DNA of 53,065 nt from Magnetococcales bacterium WMHbin3 (lineage in GTDB: Bacteria > Pseudomonadota > Magnetococcia > Magnetococcales > Magnetaquicoccaceae), in the NCBI GenBank assembly GCA_002753185.1, contig PDZX01000025.1, forward strand, positions 1 through 53,065, written 5' to 3'. Positions 25,972-34,020 of the stretch are shown in pieces. Below the pieces are notes generated by a model. It was given only the letters and a program-made list of their open reading frames with translations, was not told the DNA's origin and did no database searches. Within the stretch, counting starts at the first letter, position 1; each line of letters opens with the position of its first letter. Made by a program: the position numbers and the translations under genes.

Positions 25972-27255
25972 TCATACCCGTTCCAGCATGGCCATGATCT
26001 CCACATGGCGGGTTTGCGGAAACAGGTCGATCGGGCATACCCGTTCCAGGCGGTATCCGCCCTGGATCAGGATGCCGGCGTCCCTGGCGAAGGTGGCCGG
26101 ATCGCAGGAGACGTACAACAGCCGGCGTGGTCCCGCAGCGGCCAGATGGCGGCAGGCATCGGCGGCCCCGCTTCTGGGCGGGTCCAGCAGGACCAGGTCG
26201 GCATCCTTGCCGGGGCCGAGCCTTGGCAATTGGGCCGGGTCGCTCAGGTCGAGCCGCAGGTCGGCGACGTTGGCGACCCGGTTGGCGGCCAGGTTTTTTC
26301 TGGCGCGGGCGAGCGCCCCGGCGTGGCTTTCCACTCCCGTGACCCGCCGGAAACGCCTGGCCAGGGGCAGGGTGAAATTGCCGATGCCGCAATAGAGGTC
26401 CCAGGCCGTCTCGCCAGTGCCGGCCATGGCCATGCACGCCTCGATCATGCGTCGGTTCTGTCCGGCATGGACCTGGATGAAGTCGCCTGGGTGAAAGGCG
26501 AATTCGAAGCCGTCCGCCGCATAGGTCAACGCCTGATCCGTTATCAGGGGAGAGAGGCGGCCCGGCCGGCCGTCTCCCACCCAGAGTTGTTGCGCGCCGG
26601 TCTCTTGCGCGAAGCGGCGCATGGCATCCTTATCGTGCCCGGATGGGGATTGCAATAGGTGAAAAATGACTCCCACGCCGTGGTCGCCGGCCACCGCCTC
26701 CACGGCATGGACCCGTTCCGGGTGCGCGAACGCGGTGATGGTCTCGCGCAACGGGGCGAGCAGGGCATCCAGACGCGGTTCCAGCACCGGACAGGTGGTC
26801 AGATCGACCAGGGTGGCGGAGCCTTCCGCCAGGAAGCCGATGGTGGCCTTTTGTCCGTCCCAGAGGGTGCGGAACAGGGCGCGGCGGCGGTAGCCGTCGG
26901 TCTGTTCGGCCGGGAGCAGGGGTTGCAGAATCGCGTGCGGGTCGAAGTGGGCGATGCGGACGAGTCCTTCCTGGACAAAGCCGGTTTTGATTTGGTCCTG
27001 GAGCGGGGCGGGGAGGCGGCGCAACTGGCATCCGCCGCACTGGCCGAACCGTTCGCAGCGAGGGTCCACGGTTTGGGGGCCGGGGGTGAGGATCGCGAGG
27101 CATTGCGCGCGCAGAAAGCCGGTGTGGCGGGCGGTCACGCGGGCGAGGACGTGGTCACCGGGGGCGGTGTGCGGGACGAAGACCACCTGGCCGGCGTGGC
27201 GGGCCAGTCCATCGCCGCCGGGGATGATTTTCTCGATAGTCAGTTCCAGTTCCAC
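25972..27255 (-). CDS. 23S rRNA (uracil-5-)-methyltransferase, TrmA/RlmD family
   Basis: A 427-residue class I SAM-dependent RNA methyltransferase of the RumA/RlmD group. A TRAM-like N-terminal domain (MELELTIEKIIPGGDGLAR) precedes a 4Fe-4S motif, CERFGQCGGC, with a likely fourth Cys in TTCPVLEP. The methyltransferase domain has WDLYCGIGNFTLPLA (SAM loop), LLDPPRSGA and the nucleophile region YVSCDPATFARD, then a conserved DLFPQTRHVE end. It methylates a uridine of 23S rRNA by analogy. Start GTG 27255 gives a clean TRAM start. A GTG overlapping the previous stop, 15 codons earlier, is the alternative. Confidence 0.87.
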   Translation of the reverse strand: MELELTIEKIIPGGDGLARHAGQVVFVPHTAPGDHVLARVTARHTGFLRAQCLAILTPGPQTVDPRCERFGQCGGCQLRRLPAPLQDQIKTGFVQEGLVRIAHFDPHAILQPLLPAEQTDGYRRRALFRTLWDGQKATIGFLAEGSATLVDLTTCPVLEPRLDALLAPLRETITAFAHPERVHAVEAVAGDHGVGVIFHLLQSPSGHDKDAMRRFAQETGAQQLWVGDGRPGRLSPLITDQALTYAADGFEFAFHPGDFIQVHAGQNRRMIEACMAMAGTGETAWDLYCGIGNFTLPLARRFRRVTGVESHAGALARARKNLAANRVANVADLRLDLSDPAQLPRLGPGKDADLVLLDPPRSGAADACRHLAAAGPRRLLYVSCDPATFARDAGILIQGGYRLERVCPIDLFPQTRHVEIMAMLERV

Positions 27256-27296
27256 GCCGTCCGTTGAGCGGGCGGGGCGGGGCGGCCTGTGGCGGA

Positions 27297-27806
27297 TCAC
27301 CACTTGATGGGCCTGGAGAGCACGCCCTGTTTGTCGAAATTCAGGGCGCCCACGAAGGGGATTTCCACATGGATGCGGCCGTAAATGCGGTATTCCGCCG
27401 TGGCTTCGTGTTTGCGCAACAGGGTGGAGACCTGTTCCAGCGCCTTGAGGACCCCGGTGGTCACTTCCAGGTCGAATTCGGTGTTGCCCTTGGCGGGGAT
27501 GGTGAAGAAATCGCTGCTGGAGCCGGTGGCGAAGGTCATGCCCTGGAGTTCGACGGTCAGTTCGAGGCCGCCGATGGGGACTTCGATGTCGTTGGGGTTG
27601 AACACCTTGAGGCGGACGCGGAAGCGGTTTTCCTTGAGCGACTGCTTGAGGGCCAGGACGTCCACCACGGAGAGTTCGGGTTTTTCCAGTTTGGGTCGCG
27701 CGGGCAGCATGGCTTTGACCGCGCCGCAACTGGCCAGCAGGCCGGTGGCGAGCAGCCAGGGGGCCAACGGCAGCATGAGCCGGGAACGATAGGGGAGAGT
27801 GTTCAC
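27297..27806 (-). CDS. LEA type 2 (WHy-domain) lipoprotein
   Basis: A 169-residue protein starting at GTG, with AAGG upstream. It has a lipoprotein signal peptide (APWLLATGLLASC). The mature part is one WHy/LEA14-type beta sandwich: RFRVRLKVFNPNDIEVPIGGLELTVEL, then FFTIPAKGNTEFDLEV and an IHVEIPFVGAL C-terminus. Bacterial members are envelope lipoproteins with unknown partners. It ends 41 bases before the methyltransferase start and is probably co-transcribed. Its start faces the TIR gene across a 217-base spacer that contains a 25-bp repeat. Confidence 0.8.
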   Translation of the reverse strand: MNTLPYRSRLMLPLAPWLLATGLLASCGAVKAMLPARPKLEKPELSVVDVLALKQSLKENRFRVRLKVFNPNDIEVPIGGLELTVELQGMTFATGSSSDFFTIPAKGNTEFDLEVTTGVLKALEQVSTLLRKHEATAEYRIYGRIHVEIPFVGALNFDKQGVLSRPIKW

Positions 27807-27984
27807 GGTAACCTTTCGCGCGTCAAAAACAGGATGCCCGTTCCGGGAGACAAGGGCGCAATGCAGTGTCAGGAAGCAATATGGATACCAATGCGGATGG
27901 ATGGCAAGGTGTCTGGTTTGCGGAAAATATCCATTTTTCGTCTTGGCAAAAAATGCGGGATGTGATGAAATCTGAAATCGTGCG

Positions 27985-28009
27985 AGCGGTTCGAGCAGGC
28001 ATCTTGACG
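27985..28009 (+). repeat. 25-bp direct repeat, left copy flanking the TIR gene
   Basis: The sequence AGCGGTTCGAGCAGGCATCT followed by TGACG is repeated at 30710-30734 with one mismatch (24 of 25). This copy lies 15 bases before the TIR gene's ATG. In the frame matching the right copy it reads ERFEQAS then stop, close to the right copy's KRFGQAS stop. So it may be the scar of a deleted paralogue or a recombination site. Confidence 0.85.
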
Positions 28010-28023
28010 GGTGGGGGTGAGCC

Positions 28024-30732
28024 ATGGCGCTGGAGATTTTTATTTGTTATGCCCGTGTGGATATGAAGCATAAGGAACTTCTGCTCGAACATCTGGAATC
28101 GTTGGAGGGGAAGGTCACGGCGTGGCATGACGGGATGATCGAGGCGGGTGTGGAATGGGAACTGCCGATCCGGCAGGCGCTTGCACGGTGCAATGTGGCG
28201 GTGTTGCTGGTCAGCCGTTCTTTTTTGAACTCTGATTATGTCAAAAGGATTGAGTTGCCGCTTTTGCAGGAACGGCAGAGATCGGGGGCGATTCATCTGT
28301 TGCCGGTCGTCGTTGGGCCATGTGGATGGAAAAAAAGCCGCTTGGGGGAATTCAATGTCCTTGATTTCAAGGGCAAGGCCATCAATGAGATGACGGAACC
28401 CGAAGCGGATCGGGCTTGGCTGGAGGTGGTTGATCAGTTGGAGGCGTGGGCCGATGCGGGGCCAGCCATCACTGTGGGGAGTGACAAACCGGATCTTGCC
28501 CATCTTCCCCGTCCGTCCGCCAAGTTGGTGGGGCGGGGGGAGGAATTAAAATCATTGAAAAAATGGTTCGCCGATCCGGGGGTGGCGGTGGTGGGGATTG
28601 TGGCGGCGGGGGGGACGGGGAAGTCGGCGTTGAGCGTGGCCTGGTTGGAGGAGATGGGAGGGGTGGGGAAGGTGTTCGGCTGGTCGTTTTACAGCCAGGG
28701 GCAGCATGTGACACAGACCAACTCCGATGCCTTTTTTCGCGAGGCGTTTCGATATTTTGGCCATGCCGGGGCGATTCCGCAATCCGGGGAGGGGAAGGCG
28801 CAAGCGTTGGCCGACCTGTTGGCCCGGCAACCGTATCTGCTCATCCTGGACGGGGTGGAGCCGTTGCAGTATCCGCCGGACGTGCGGGAAGGGCAGTTTC
28901 AGGACTCCGGCCTCTATCGCCTGATGCGGCACCTGGAGGCCAATCGTCCACGGAGCGAAAAGAGTCTGGTGCTGGTCTCCTCGCGCTGGGGGTGGCCGGG
29001 ATTGGAGACTGCCACCAATCACCAGAGGATCGACCTGGGGCCGCTTTCCGATGAGGATGGGGTGGCATTGTTGCGCTCCCTGGGGGTCACCAAGGGGTTG
29101 CAGCGCGATTTCGTTCAGGCCGTGCAAGAGATGAAAAACCACGCCCTGGCCCTGGTGCTGCTGGGAAAACTGCTGGCCAGGGAACAGGAAGGGGATGTCT
29201 CCCGCCGGGATTGTGTCAAGGAGGGTTTGTTCAAGGACGAGCACGCCAAGAGGGTGATGGCCTATTACGACACGGAAGTATGGGAAAAAGAATCGCCGCA
29301 ACGGGCGTTTTTGCAGCTATTGGGACTGTTCGACCGGCCCATGACGCGGGAGTCCTTCGCGGAATTGGAGAAAAAAGCCGATCTGGCAAAGCCGTTGCGG
29401 GGGATCGGCAGGAGCGACTTCAATGCCATGATTTTCGATCTGGAAGCCACGGGCCTGCTCCAGAAAGAGCACGATCAATGGGACGCCCATCCCCTGGTGC
29501 GGGAGTATTTCGGCCAGACTCTGGAGAAAAACCACCCCGATCTTTTCCGCCAAGCCCATTGGGTGCTGTTCGAATTTTTTTCGGCAGTCAAACCCCATCG
29601 GCCCGACACCCTGGAAGGCCTGGAACCCCTCTATCGCGCTGTTCATCATGGCTGCAAGGCTGGAGAGTACCAGAAGGCCATGGACGAGGTGTTGCAGGAG
29701 CGGATCTATCGAGGTGCTGAATTTTTCAGCACTAAAAAATTGGGCGCCATCAGCGCGGATTTGGCTGCCCTGGCGGGATTTTTTGACCCGTCCTGGGAGC
29801 GGGTGGTGAAAACCGATCAGCTTTCGGATGCGAATCGGGGTTGGTTATTGGGGCTTGCTTCTTACTATCTCATGGCCTTGGGCCGCATGGCCGATGCGGT
29901 AGCGCCGCATCGGGCATGCATGGAGATGTTTGAAAAGCTGCAAGATTGGAAAAATGCTGCCAACTCCGCTGGAAGCCTCGTTGACCTGTTGATCCCCATC
30001 GGGGAATTGGACGAGGCGCTGGAGGTGGCGGAACGCGGGATTGGCTGGGCGGATCGGTCAGGGGAGTGGCAGAGGCAAGTAGCTGGTCGTGCCCGTTTGG
30101 CTCATGCCTGGCATCGGCAATGGGCCTTGGAAAAAAGCGCACAGGTGTTTCAGGAAGCAGAAAAGATCCAAAAGCAGCATCAGTCTTACAATCTTTACGG
30201 CGTAGCCGGTTTTCGATACTGCGCCTTGCTGTTGGAGCAGGCGCAAGATAAGGATCTGGATGCGGCGTGCAAGCGGGGGAAAGAGGCACAAGCAATCACC
30301 AAGCAAGAGCAATGGCTCCTGGACATCGCCCTTGACCACCTAACCCAGGCCTGTGCCCTGACTGGCATGGAGCGCGACGAGGAGGCTGGCAGCCATTTCG
30401 ACCAGGCGGTGATCGGCATCAAGAAGGCTGGGAACATTCGATTCACCCCCGAAATCCTCATCCACCGCGCCGCCTTTTTGCGCAAGAAAGGGGAGTTGAA
30501 AAAGGCGTGGCTGGATTTGGAGGAGGCGCTGGAGATTTGTGTTTGGTCGGGGATGAGGTTGTGGGAGGCCGAGGCGCGGTTGGAGGAGGTGCATTTGCTG
30601 TTGGATGAGAAGCGGCGTGAGGCGGCGGGTGAGGCATTGAAGAAGGCGGGGGAGTTGATTGAAAAAATGCCCTATCCTTTGCGGTATGGGGCGTTGCAGG
30701 AGGCGCGCAAGCGGTTCGGGCAGGCATCTTGA
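28024..30732 (+). CDS. TIR-NTPase-TPR protein (STAND/NLR-like), likely immune effector
   Basis: A 902-residue protein. Residues 3-125 are a TIR domain (EIFICYARVD, and the Glu77 in SRSFLNSDYVKRIELPLL that matches the catalytic Glu of NAD-cleaving TIR domains). A P-loop NTPase of the NB-ARC type follows: LVGRGEELKSLKKW, Walker A GIVAAGGTGKS (191-201), WSFYSQG, Walker B YLLILDGVEPLQ (271-282). From about residue 470 the protein is helical, with TPR-like repeats in the last 350 residues as a sensor region. Such TIR-STAND proteins are known or suspected antiphage effectors that deplete NAD when triggered. It stands alone, flanked by a 25-bp direct repeat, and has lower-GC, less uniform codon use near its ends. 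Confidence 0.87.
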   Translation: MALEIFICYARVDMKHKELLLEHLESLEGKVTAWHDGMIEAGVEWELPIRQALARCNVAVLLVSRSFLNSDYVKRIELPLLQERQRSGAIHLLPVVVGPCGWKKSRLGEFNVLDFKGKAINEMTEPEADRAWLEVVDQLEAWADAGPAITVGSDKPDLAHLPRPSAKLVGRGEELKSLKKWFADPGVAVVGIVAAGGTGKSALSVAWLEEMGGVGKVFGWSFYSQGQHVTQTNSDAFFREAFRYFGHAGAIPQSGEGKAQALADLLARQPYLLILDGVEPLQYPPDVREGQFQDSGLYRLMRHLEANRPRSEKSLVLVSSRWGWPGLETATNHQRIDLGPLSDEDGVALLRSLGVTKGLQRDFVQAVQEMKNHALALVLLGKLLAREQEGDVSRRDCVKEGLFKDEHAKRVMAYYDTEVWEKESPQRAFLQLLGLFDRPMTRESFAELEKKADLAKPLRGIGRSDFNAMIFDLEATGLLQKEHDQWDAHPLVREYFGQTLEKNHPDLFRQAHWVLFEFFSAVKPHRPDTLEGLEPLYRAVHHGCKAGEYQKAMDEVLQERIYRGAEFFSTKKLGAISADLAALAGFFDPSWERVVKTDQLSDANRGWLLGLASYYLMALGRMADAVAPHRACMEMFEKLQDWKNAANSAGSLVDLLIPIGELDEALEVAERGIGWADRSGEWQRQVAGRARLAHAWHRQWALEKSAQVFQEAEKIQKQHQSYNLYGVAGFRYCALLLEQAQDKDLDAACKRGKEAQAITKQEQWLLDIALDHLTQACALTGMERDEEAGSHFDQAVIGIKKAGNIRFTPEILIHRAAFLRKKGELKKAWLDLEEALEICVWSGMRLWEAEARLEEVHLLLDEKRREAAGEALKKAGELIEKMPYPLRYGALQEARKRFGQAS

Positions 30733-30734
30733 CG
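30710..30734 (+). repeat. 25-bp direct repeat, right copy at the end of the TIR gene
   Basis: The right partner of the repeat at 27985-28009. It covers the last seven codons and the stop of the TIR gene. The repeat-to-repeat interval is about 2.7 kb and encloses exactly one gene. Confidence 0.85.
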
Positions 30735-30806
30735 ATGCCCTTTTCGGGCGAACAGAAGCCGGGCTTTTTGATCGAAATCACAAAGTCCCGGCCCCTGTCC
30801 CGGTGG

Positions 30807-32024
30807 CTACTTGGCTGTCAGAATCCGTGGCACCCGTGGGGCGCGCAGGCGGAACGATTCCGGCATGCCGGAGCCGAGCAGGGGGGTGAGATAAAATTTG
30901 AAGGCGTCGGTCACGTCCGTGCCCTGGGCATTGATGAAAATATCGGGCATGATGCGGGTCTTGCCCGCCACCGAGATCATGGGGTCCAGCCGGTACTCCA
31001 CGGCGTAGTGGCCGATGCGGTGGATGGTCACGGTGCCGCTCGCGCCGTTCCACAGGGCGAACTGACAGGCCTTTTCGCCCACTTCGCGGGCCTCGCGCTG
31101 ATCCACGTCGGAGACCACGCCGAGATAGGAGCGCTGCAAATAGCCGAAGGTGTCGCCCCGCACCCGCTTGATGCCGAGATTCTTGCGGATCGCGTTGGTG
31201 AGCAGATCGGCCAGGGCGCCGGTGCCGGACAACTGCAAGTTGCCATGCGCGTCCCGTTCCATGTTGGTGGTCAGCGAGGAGAGCATCGGCGCGCCGCTGG
31301 CATCGTGAATCCCTTCCGAAACCGCGATCACGCAACGGCCCAGGCGGTCGTAAATCGACTTCACCTCGGTCAGGAACGCGCCCATCTCGAAATTGCGCTC
31401 CGGCAGACAGATGAGGTGGGGGCCGTCGTCGCGGCATTTGCGTCCCAAAGCCGATGCGGCGGTGAGAAATCCGGCGTGCCGTCCCATCACCACCCCCACG
31501 TAGACGCCGGGCAGGGCGCGGTTGTCCAGGTTGATGCCGGCAAAGGCGCTCGCCACGAAACGCGCTGCCGACGGAAAGCCGGGGGTGTGGTCGTTGACCA
31601 TCAGGTCGTTGTCGATGGTCTTGGGGATGTGGATCGTGATCAGCTCGTAGTTGGCCTGCTTGGCGAACTCCTCGACGATGCGCAGGGTGTCGGAGGAGTC
31701 GTTGCCGCCGATGTAGAAGAAGCAGCGGATGTTGTGGGCCATCAGCACCTTGAGGATTTCGGCGCAGTATTTTTCGTCCGGCTTGTCCCGTGTGGAACCC
31801 AGCGCGGAACCGGGGGTGTCCGCCACCCGTTCCAGGTTGTGGGTCGTCTCCTGGGTGAGGTCGATGAACTCCTCGTCCACGATGCCGCGCACCCCGTAGA
31901 GCGCACCGTAGACCCGTTCCACGCGGGGGAATTTGCGTGCTTCCAGCACGGCTCCCACCAGGGATTGGTTGATGACCGCCGTGGGGCCGCCCCCTTGGGC
32001 AACCAGAACCTTGCCAGGTTTCAT
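30807..32024 (-). CDS. 6-phosphofructokinase, pyrophosphate-dependent type
   Basis: A 405-residue phosphofructokinase. The donor site reads FYIGGNDSSDTL, and the catalytic loop PKTIDNDL has the Lys that is typical of PPi-dependent enzymes (position 124 by E. coli numbering). The substrate region is GVVMGRHAGFLT, and a PERNFE/SEGIHD region binds fructose 6-phosphate. It interconverts fructose 6-phosphate and fructose 1,6-bisphosphate using PPi. No regulatory domain is appended. It is a housekeeping gene lying between two accessory modules and converges with the TIR gene, with a 74-base gap. The donor assignment is inference from motifs. Confidence 0.9.
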   Translation of the reverse strand: MKPGKVLVAQGGGPTAVINQSLVGAVLEARKFPRVERVYGALYGVRGIVDEEFIDLTQETTHNLERVADTPGSALGSTRDKPDEKYCAEILKVLMAHNIRCFFYIGGNDSSDTLRIVEEFAKQANYELITIHIPKTIDNDLMVNDHTPGFPSAARFVASAFAGINLDNRALPGVYVGVVMGRHAGFLTAASALGRKCRDDGPHLICLPERNFEMGAFLTEVKSIYDRLGRCVIAVSEGIHDASGAPMLSSLTTNMERDAHGNLQLSGTGALADLLTNAIRKNLGIKRVRGDTFGYLQRSYLGVVSDVDQREAREVGEKACQFALWNGASGTVTIHRIGHYAVEYRLDPMISVAGKTRIMPDIFINAQGTDVTDAFKFYLTPLLGSGMPESFRLRAPRVPRILTAK

Positions 32025-32066
32025 GACGCTCGTGCCTTTCTGAATGGATGGGGGAGGCGGCGCCCG

Positions 32067-33149
32067 TCAAGGCAGCAAGCATCCCTTGTTGAAAAGATAC
32101 GGATGCTCCCCCTTGGCATGCATGGCCGCCAGGAGCCATCCGGGACGGCCCAGGGCCGCCGTTGCCGGCACAATCCGGTTGCGGGCCAGGTTGAGGGCCT
32201 GCTCCACCGGTGTTGACGCCGCCAGTTCCTCGAAAAATTTATGCAAGAATGGGACCGATTCGACAGCGGAGAGGGTTTCCGGCCAGGCCAGGGCCATGGG
32301 CACGGCCCCGCTTGCCACCAGGCCCTCGCACACCGCGCTTGCTGCCGCCGTCGGCGGGGGATGTCCCGTCTCCCGTCCGGAAACCACCACCAACCCCACC
32401 CCCGACTGGTGAAAAAGGGCGCGGCCCATCTCGTCGGCGCGCAGCACGTCCGGTTGGCCGTCCTCCTCTTCGAAGGCGAAAAAGCCGTGGGTGCCCCGGA
32501 TGAGGGGGATGCCGGACAAATGGACCACATGCGGTTGCCATTGATGAATCGTGCCGGCCAGTTTGGCGGCCTGGGCCGTGTCGCCCACCCTGGCCTGGAG
32601 ATTGGGGGTGGCCTTGGCGAAAGCGGCCCGTTCCATGCCCGTGTCCGGGGCGGCGAATCCGGTTGGCGCGCAATTGGTGAAAAGAATGCGCAGCGGACCC
32701 GGCAGGGTGGCGCGGCAGGTGTTGAGGTGCCTCATTCCGGCGGGCCGTCGCTGCACGCTCCACCGAGGCAGCAACCCCACGACGCCACCGTCCGGCAGCC
32801 GCAACGCCTCCCACGGCAAAAGCGACCATTTTTCCAGTTGCGAGGCCACCGCCAGCAAAACCGGCATGCCGCCGGGGAGTCGCCGGGCGATCTCCTCCCA
32901 CTCCGGGGCGAGCCACTGGTAAAACAGCTCGATCCCCGCCGTCAACACCGCATCCTCCGCCAACTCCCCGCTGCCCGGAGATTTCAACAATTGCCGGCAG
33001 GCGTCGGCCACATGGTGCGAGATATCCAACTCCCGTTCCCCGATGACCCGCTCCGGAAGGGGGAATCCATCCACGCTCCATTGCGCCACCACCCCGCCAG
33101 CGTCGTGGGGGGTAATGCGCAGGGCGAGCAGGGTGTTGGAGCGGCTCAT
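32067..33149 (-). CDS. CHAT-domain protein lacking catalytic His and Cys
   Basis: A 360-residue protein. The N-terminal half ends in a segment typical of CHAT proteins (LEKWSLLPWEALRLPDG). The C-terminal half has the CHAT fold pattern, PHVVHLSG then a loop, LVVVSGRETG and GAVPMALAWP. In active CHAT proteases, the first motif ends SGHG with the catalytic His and the second is LxxACxTG with the Cys. Here these read SGIP (212-215) and VSGRETG (256-262), so both are missing. It is therefore probably a pseudo-protease with a binding role. The gene is coupled by ATGA to a DUF7689 gene, last in a three-gene operon. A 38-bp relic of another copy of its start lies at 33976. Confidence 0.8.
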   Translation of the reverse strand: MSRSNTLLALRITPHDAGGVVAQWSVDGFPLPERVIGERELDISHHVADACRQLLKSPGSGELAEDAVLTAGIELFYQWLAPEWEEIARRLPGGMPVLLAVASQLEKWSLLPWEALRLPDGGVVGLLPRWSVQRRPAGMRHLNTCRATLPGPLRILFTNCAPTGFAAPDTGMERAAFAKATPNLQARVGDTAQAAKLAGTIHQWQPHVVHLSGIPLIRGTHGFFAFEEEDGQPDVLRADEMGRALFHQSGVGLVVVSGRETGHPPPTAAASAVCEGLVASGAVPMALAWPETLSAVESVPFLHKFFEELAASTPVEQALNLARNRIVPATAALGRPGWLLAAMHAKGEHPYLFNKGCLLP

Positions 33150-33165
33150 GGGGTGACCTGTCTGA
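33128..33165. repeat. 38-bp repeat, intact copy at the DUF7689/CHAT junction
   Basis: This stretch spans the end of the DUF7689 gene (...RQVTP stop) and the start of the CHAT gene (MSRSNTLL). It recurs at 33976-34013 with 35 of 38 bases the same. Confidence 0.85.
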
Positions 33166-33589
33166 GTTTTTGCATGAAAATAAATGGTTGTCCGTATTCC
33201 ACGCCTGCCAGATCGGCAAGATCATGTTCGATATCCTGCAATTTTCCACATTTGCTGGTCCACTTGCCGTTCGACAGTTGACGGGCGACATGGGTGGGAG
33301 TGCCCTCTTTGACATAAATGGCGATTTTGGAGTATGCCGGATCGAGGGATCCGGTTGCGCATGGCTGGTAATGAAGCGTTTGGAAGGCGGAAATCCATCC
33401 ATTGAGCGAATTTTCCCGTTTCGCGCGCGAGGGCCAATAGTACGGCGAGGCAGGCTCCCACCAGAATTCTTGATCCTCGGCAGCCCATGCGATGCAATTA
33501 TATCGAGGGGAGGACATGCTGGTAATGAAGGCACCGGCTTGCGTCAGATTCGGGAAGAGAGATGTCAGGGTGGCGTCATGGATACTCAC
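33146..33589 (-). CDS. DUF7689-type papain/NlpC-like protein
   Basis: A 147-residue protein starting at GTG, with GGAGGG 6 bases upstream and a GTGA overlap with the previous gene. The family pattern is visible: YNCIAWAAEDQEFWW (Cys32), YYWPSRAKR, YSKIAIYVKEGTPTHVARQL (His100), then KWTSKCGKLQDIEHDL (Asp119). Cys, His and Asp in that order fit an NlpC/P60- or papain-like fold, but activity is not shown. It often neighbours the small helical protein that lies upstream here. Function is unknown; a toxin, effector or amidase are possibilities. Confidence 0.8.
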   Translation of the reverse strand: MSIHDATLTSLFPNLTQAGAFITSMSSPRYNCIAWAAEDQEFWWEPASPYYWPSRAKRENSLNGWISAFQTLHYQPCATGSLDPAYSKIAIYVKEGTPTHVARQLSNGKWTSKCGKLQDIEHDLADLAGVEYGQPFIFMQKLRQVTP

Positions 33590-33933
33590 AGCCAACCCTC
33601 CTGTTGTCCCCATGTCACCCATCTTGCCGCCAACTCATCGATTGGCAAGGTCTCGCCGTTGGCGGGATCGGCCTCGGTGATGGCTTGCAGCGCCCAGAAC
33701 CAGTGATCCGGTTCCTTTTGCAATTCCCGAAGCAGCAGGGGAACCGCGACGGCCCCCATCCCGATGATGGCCTGGTAGGAGCGCAGCATGGCCATCCGCT
33801 CCACGGAACTCAGATGGGCGGACTCCTCTTTCCATCGGTTGGCTAGGCGAGCGAATTTTTGCTCCGCAGATTCTTGGGAGCGTCGCAAGGGGAAGGAGTT
33901 GGGAGTAAACAAGGCAAATTGAGCGGTTTCCAA
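33586..33933 (-). CDS. Conserved helical companion of the DUF7689 protein
   Basis: A 115-residue, all-helical soluble protein: FARLANRWKEESAHLSSVER, then YQAIIGMGAVAVPLLLRELQ, then WFWALQAITEADPANGE and a WVTWGQQEGW end. This pattern is familiar as a partner of DUF7689 genes in diverse bacteria, but no function is established that I know of. It is the first gene of the coupled three-gene operon. An inhibitor or adaptor of the papain-like partner is one possibility. The start ATG 33933 lacks an obvious strong ribosome site. Confidence 0.72.
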   Translation of the reverse strand: METAQFALFTPNSFPLRRSQESAEQKFARLANRWKEESAHLSSVERMAMLRSYQAIIGMGAVAVPLLLRELQKEPDHWFWALQAITEADPANGETLPIDELAARWVTWGQQEGWL

Positions 33934-33975
33934 AATGGTACTCCTGGATTTAAGTTTGTAATTAAATTGCGGTCA

Positions 33976-34013
33976 GCAGGGTATTGGAGCGGCTCATGGC
34001 GTCACCTGTCTGA
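33976..34013. repeat. 38-bp relic of a second DUF7689/CHAT junction
   Basis: On the minus strand this reads QVTP and stop overlapping MSRSNTLLTAI and stop: the same junction as at 33128-33165, but with the rest of both genes missing. The third-base changes are silent, so the relic was probably once functional. It lies 42 bases upstream of the operon's first gene. Confidence 0.8.
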
Positions 34014-34020
34014 AATTATG

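Noticed and set aside
30733..30806. Possible terminator between the TIR gene and phosphofructokinase
   Set aside because: Only 4-bp stems (GCCC/GGGC and AAGC/GCTT) precede the T-run, too weak to call.
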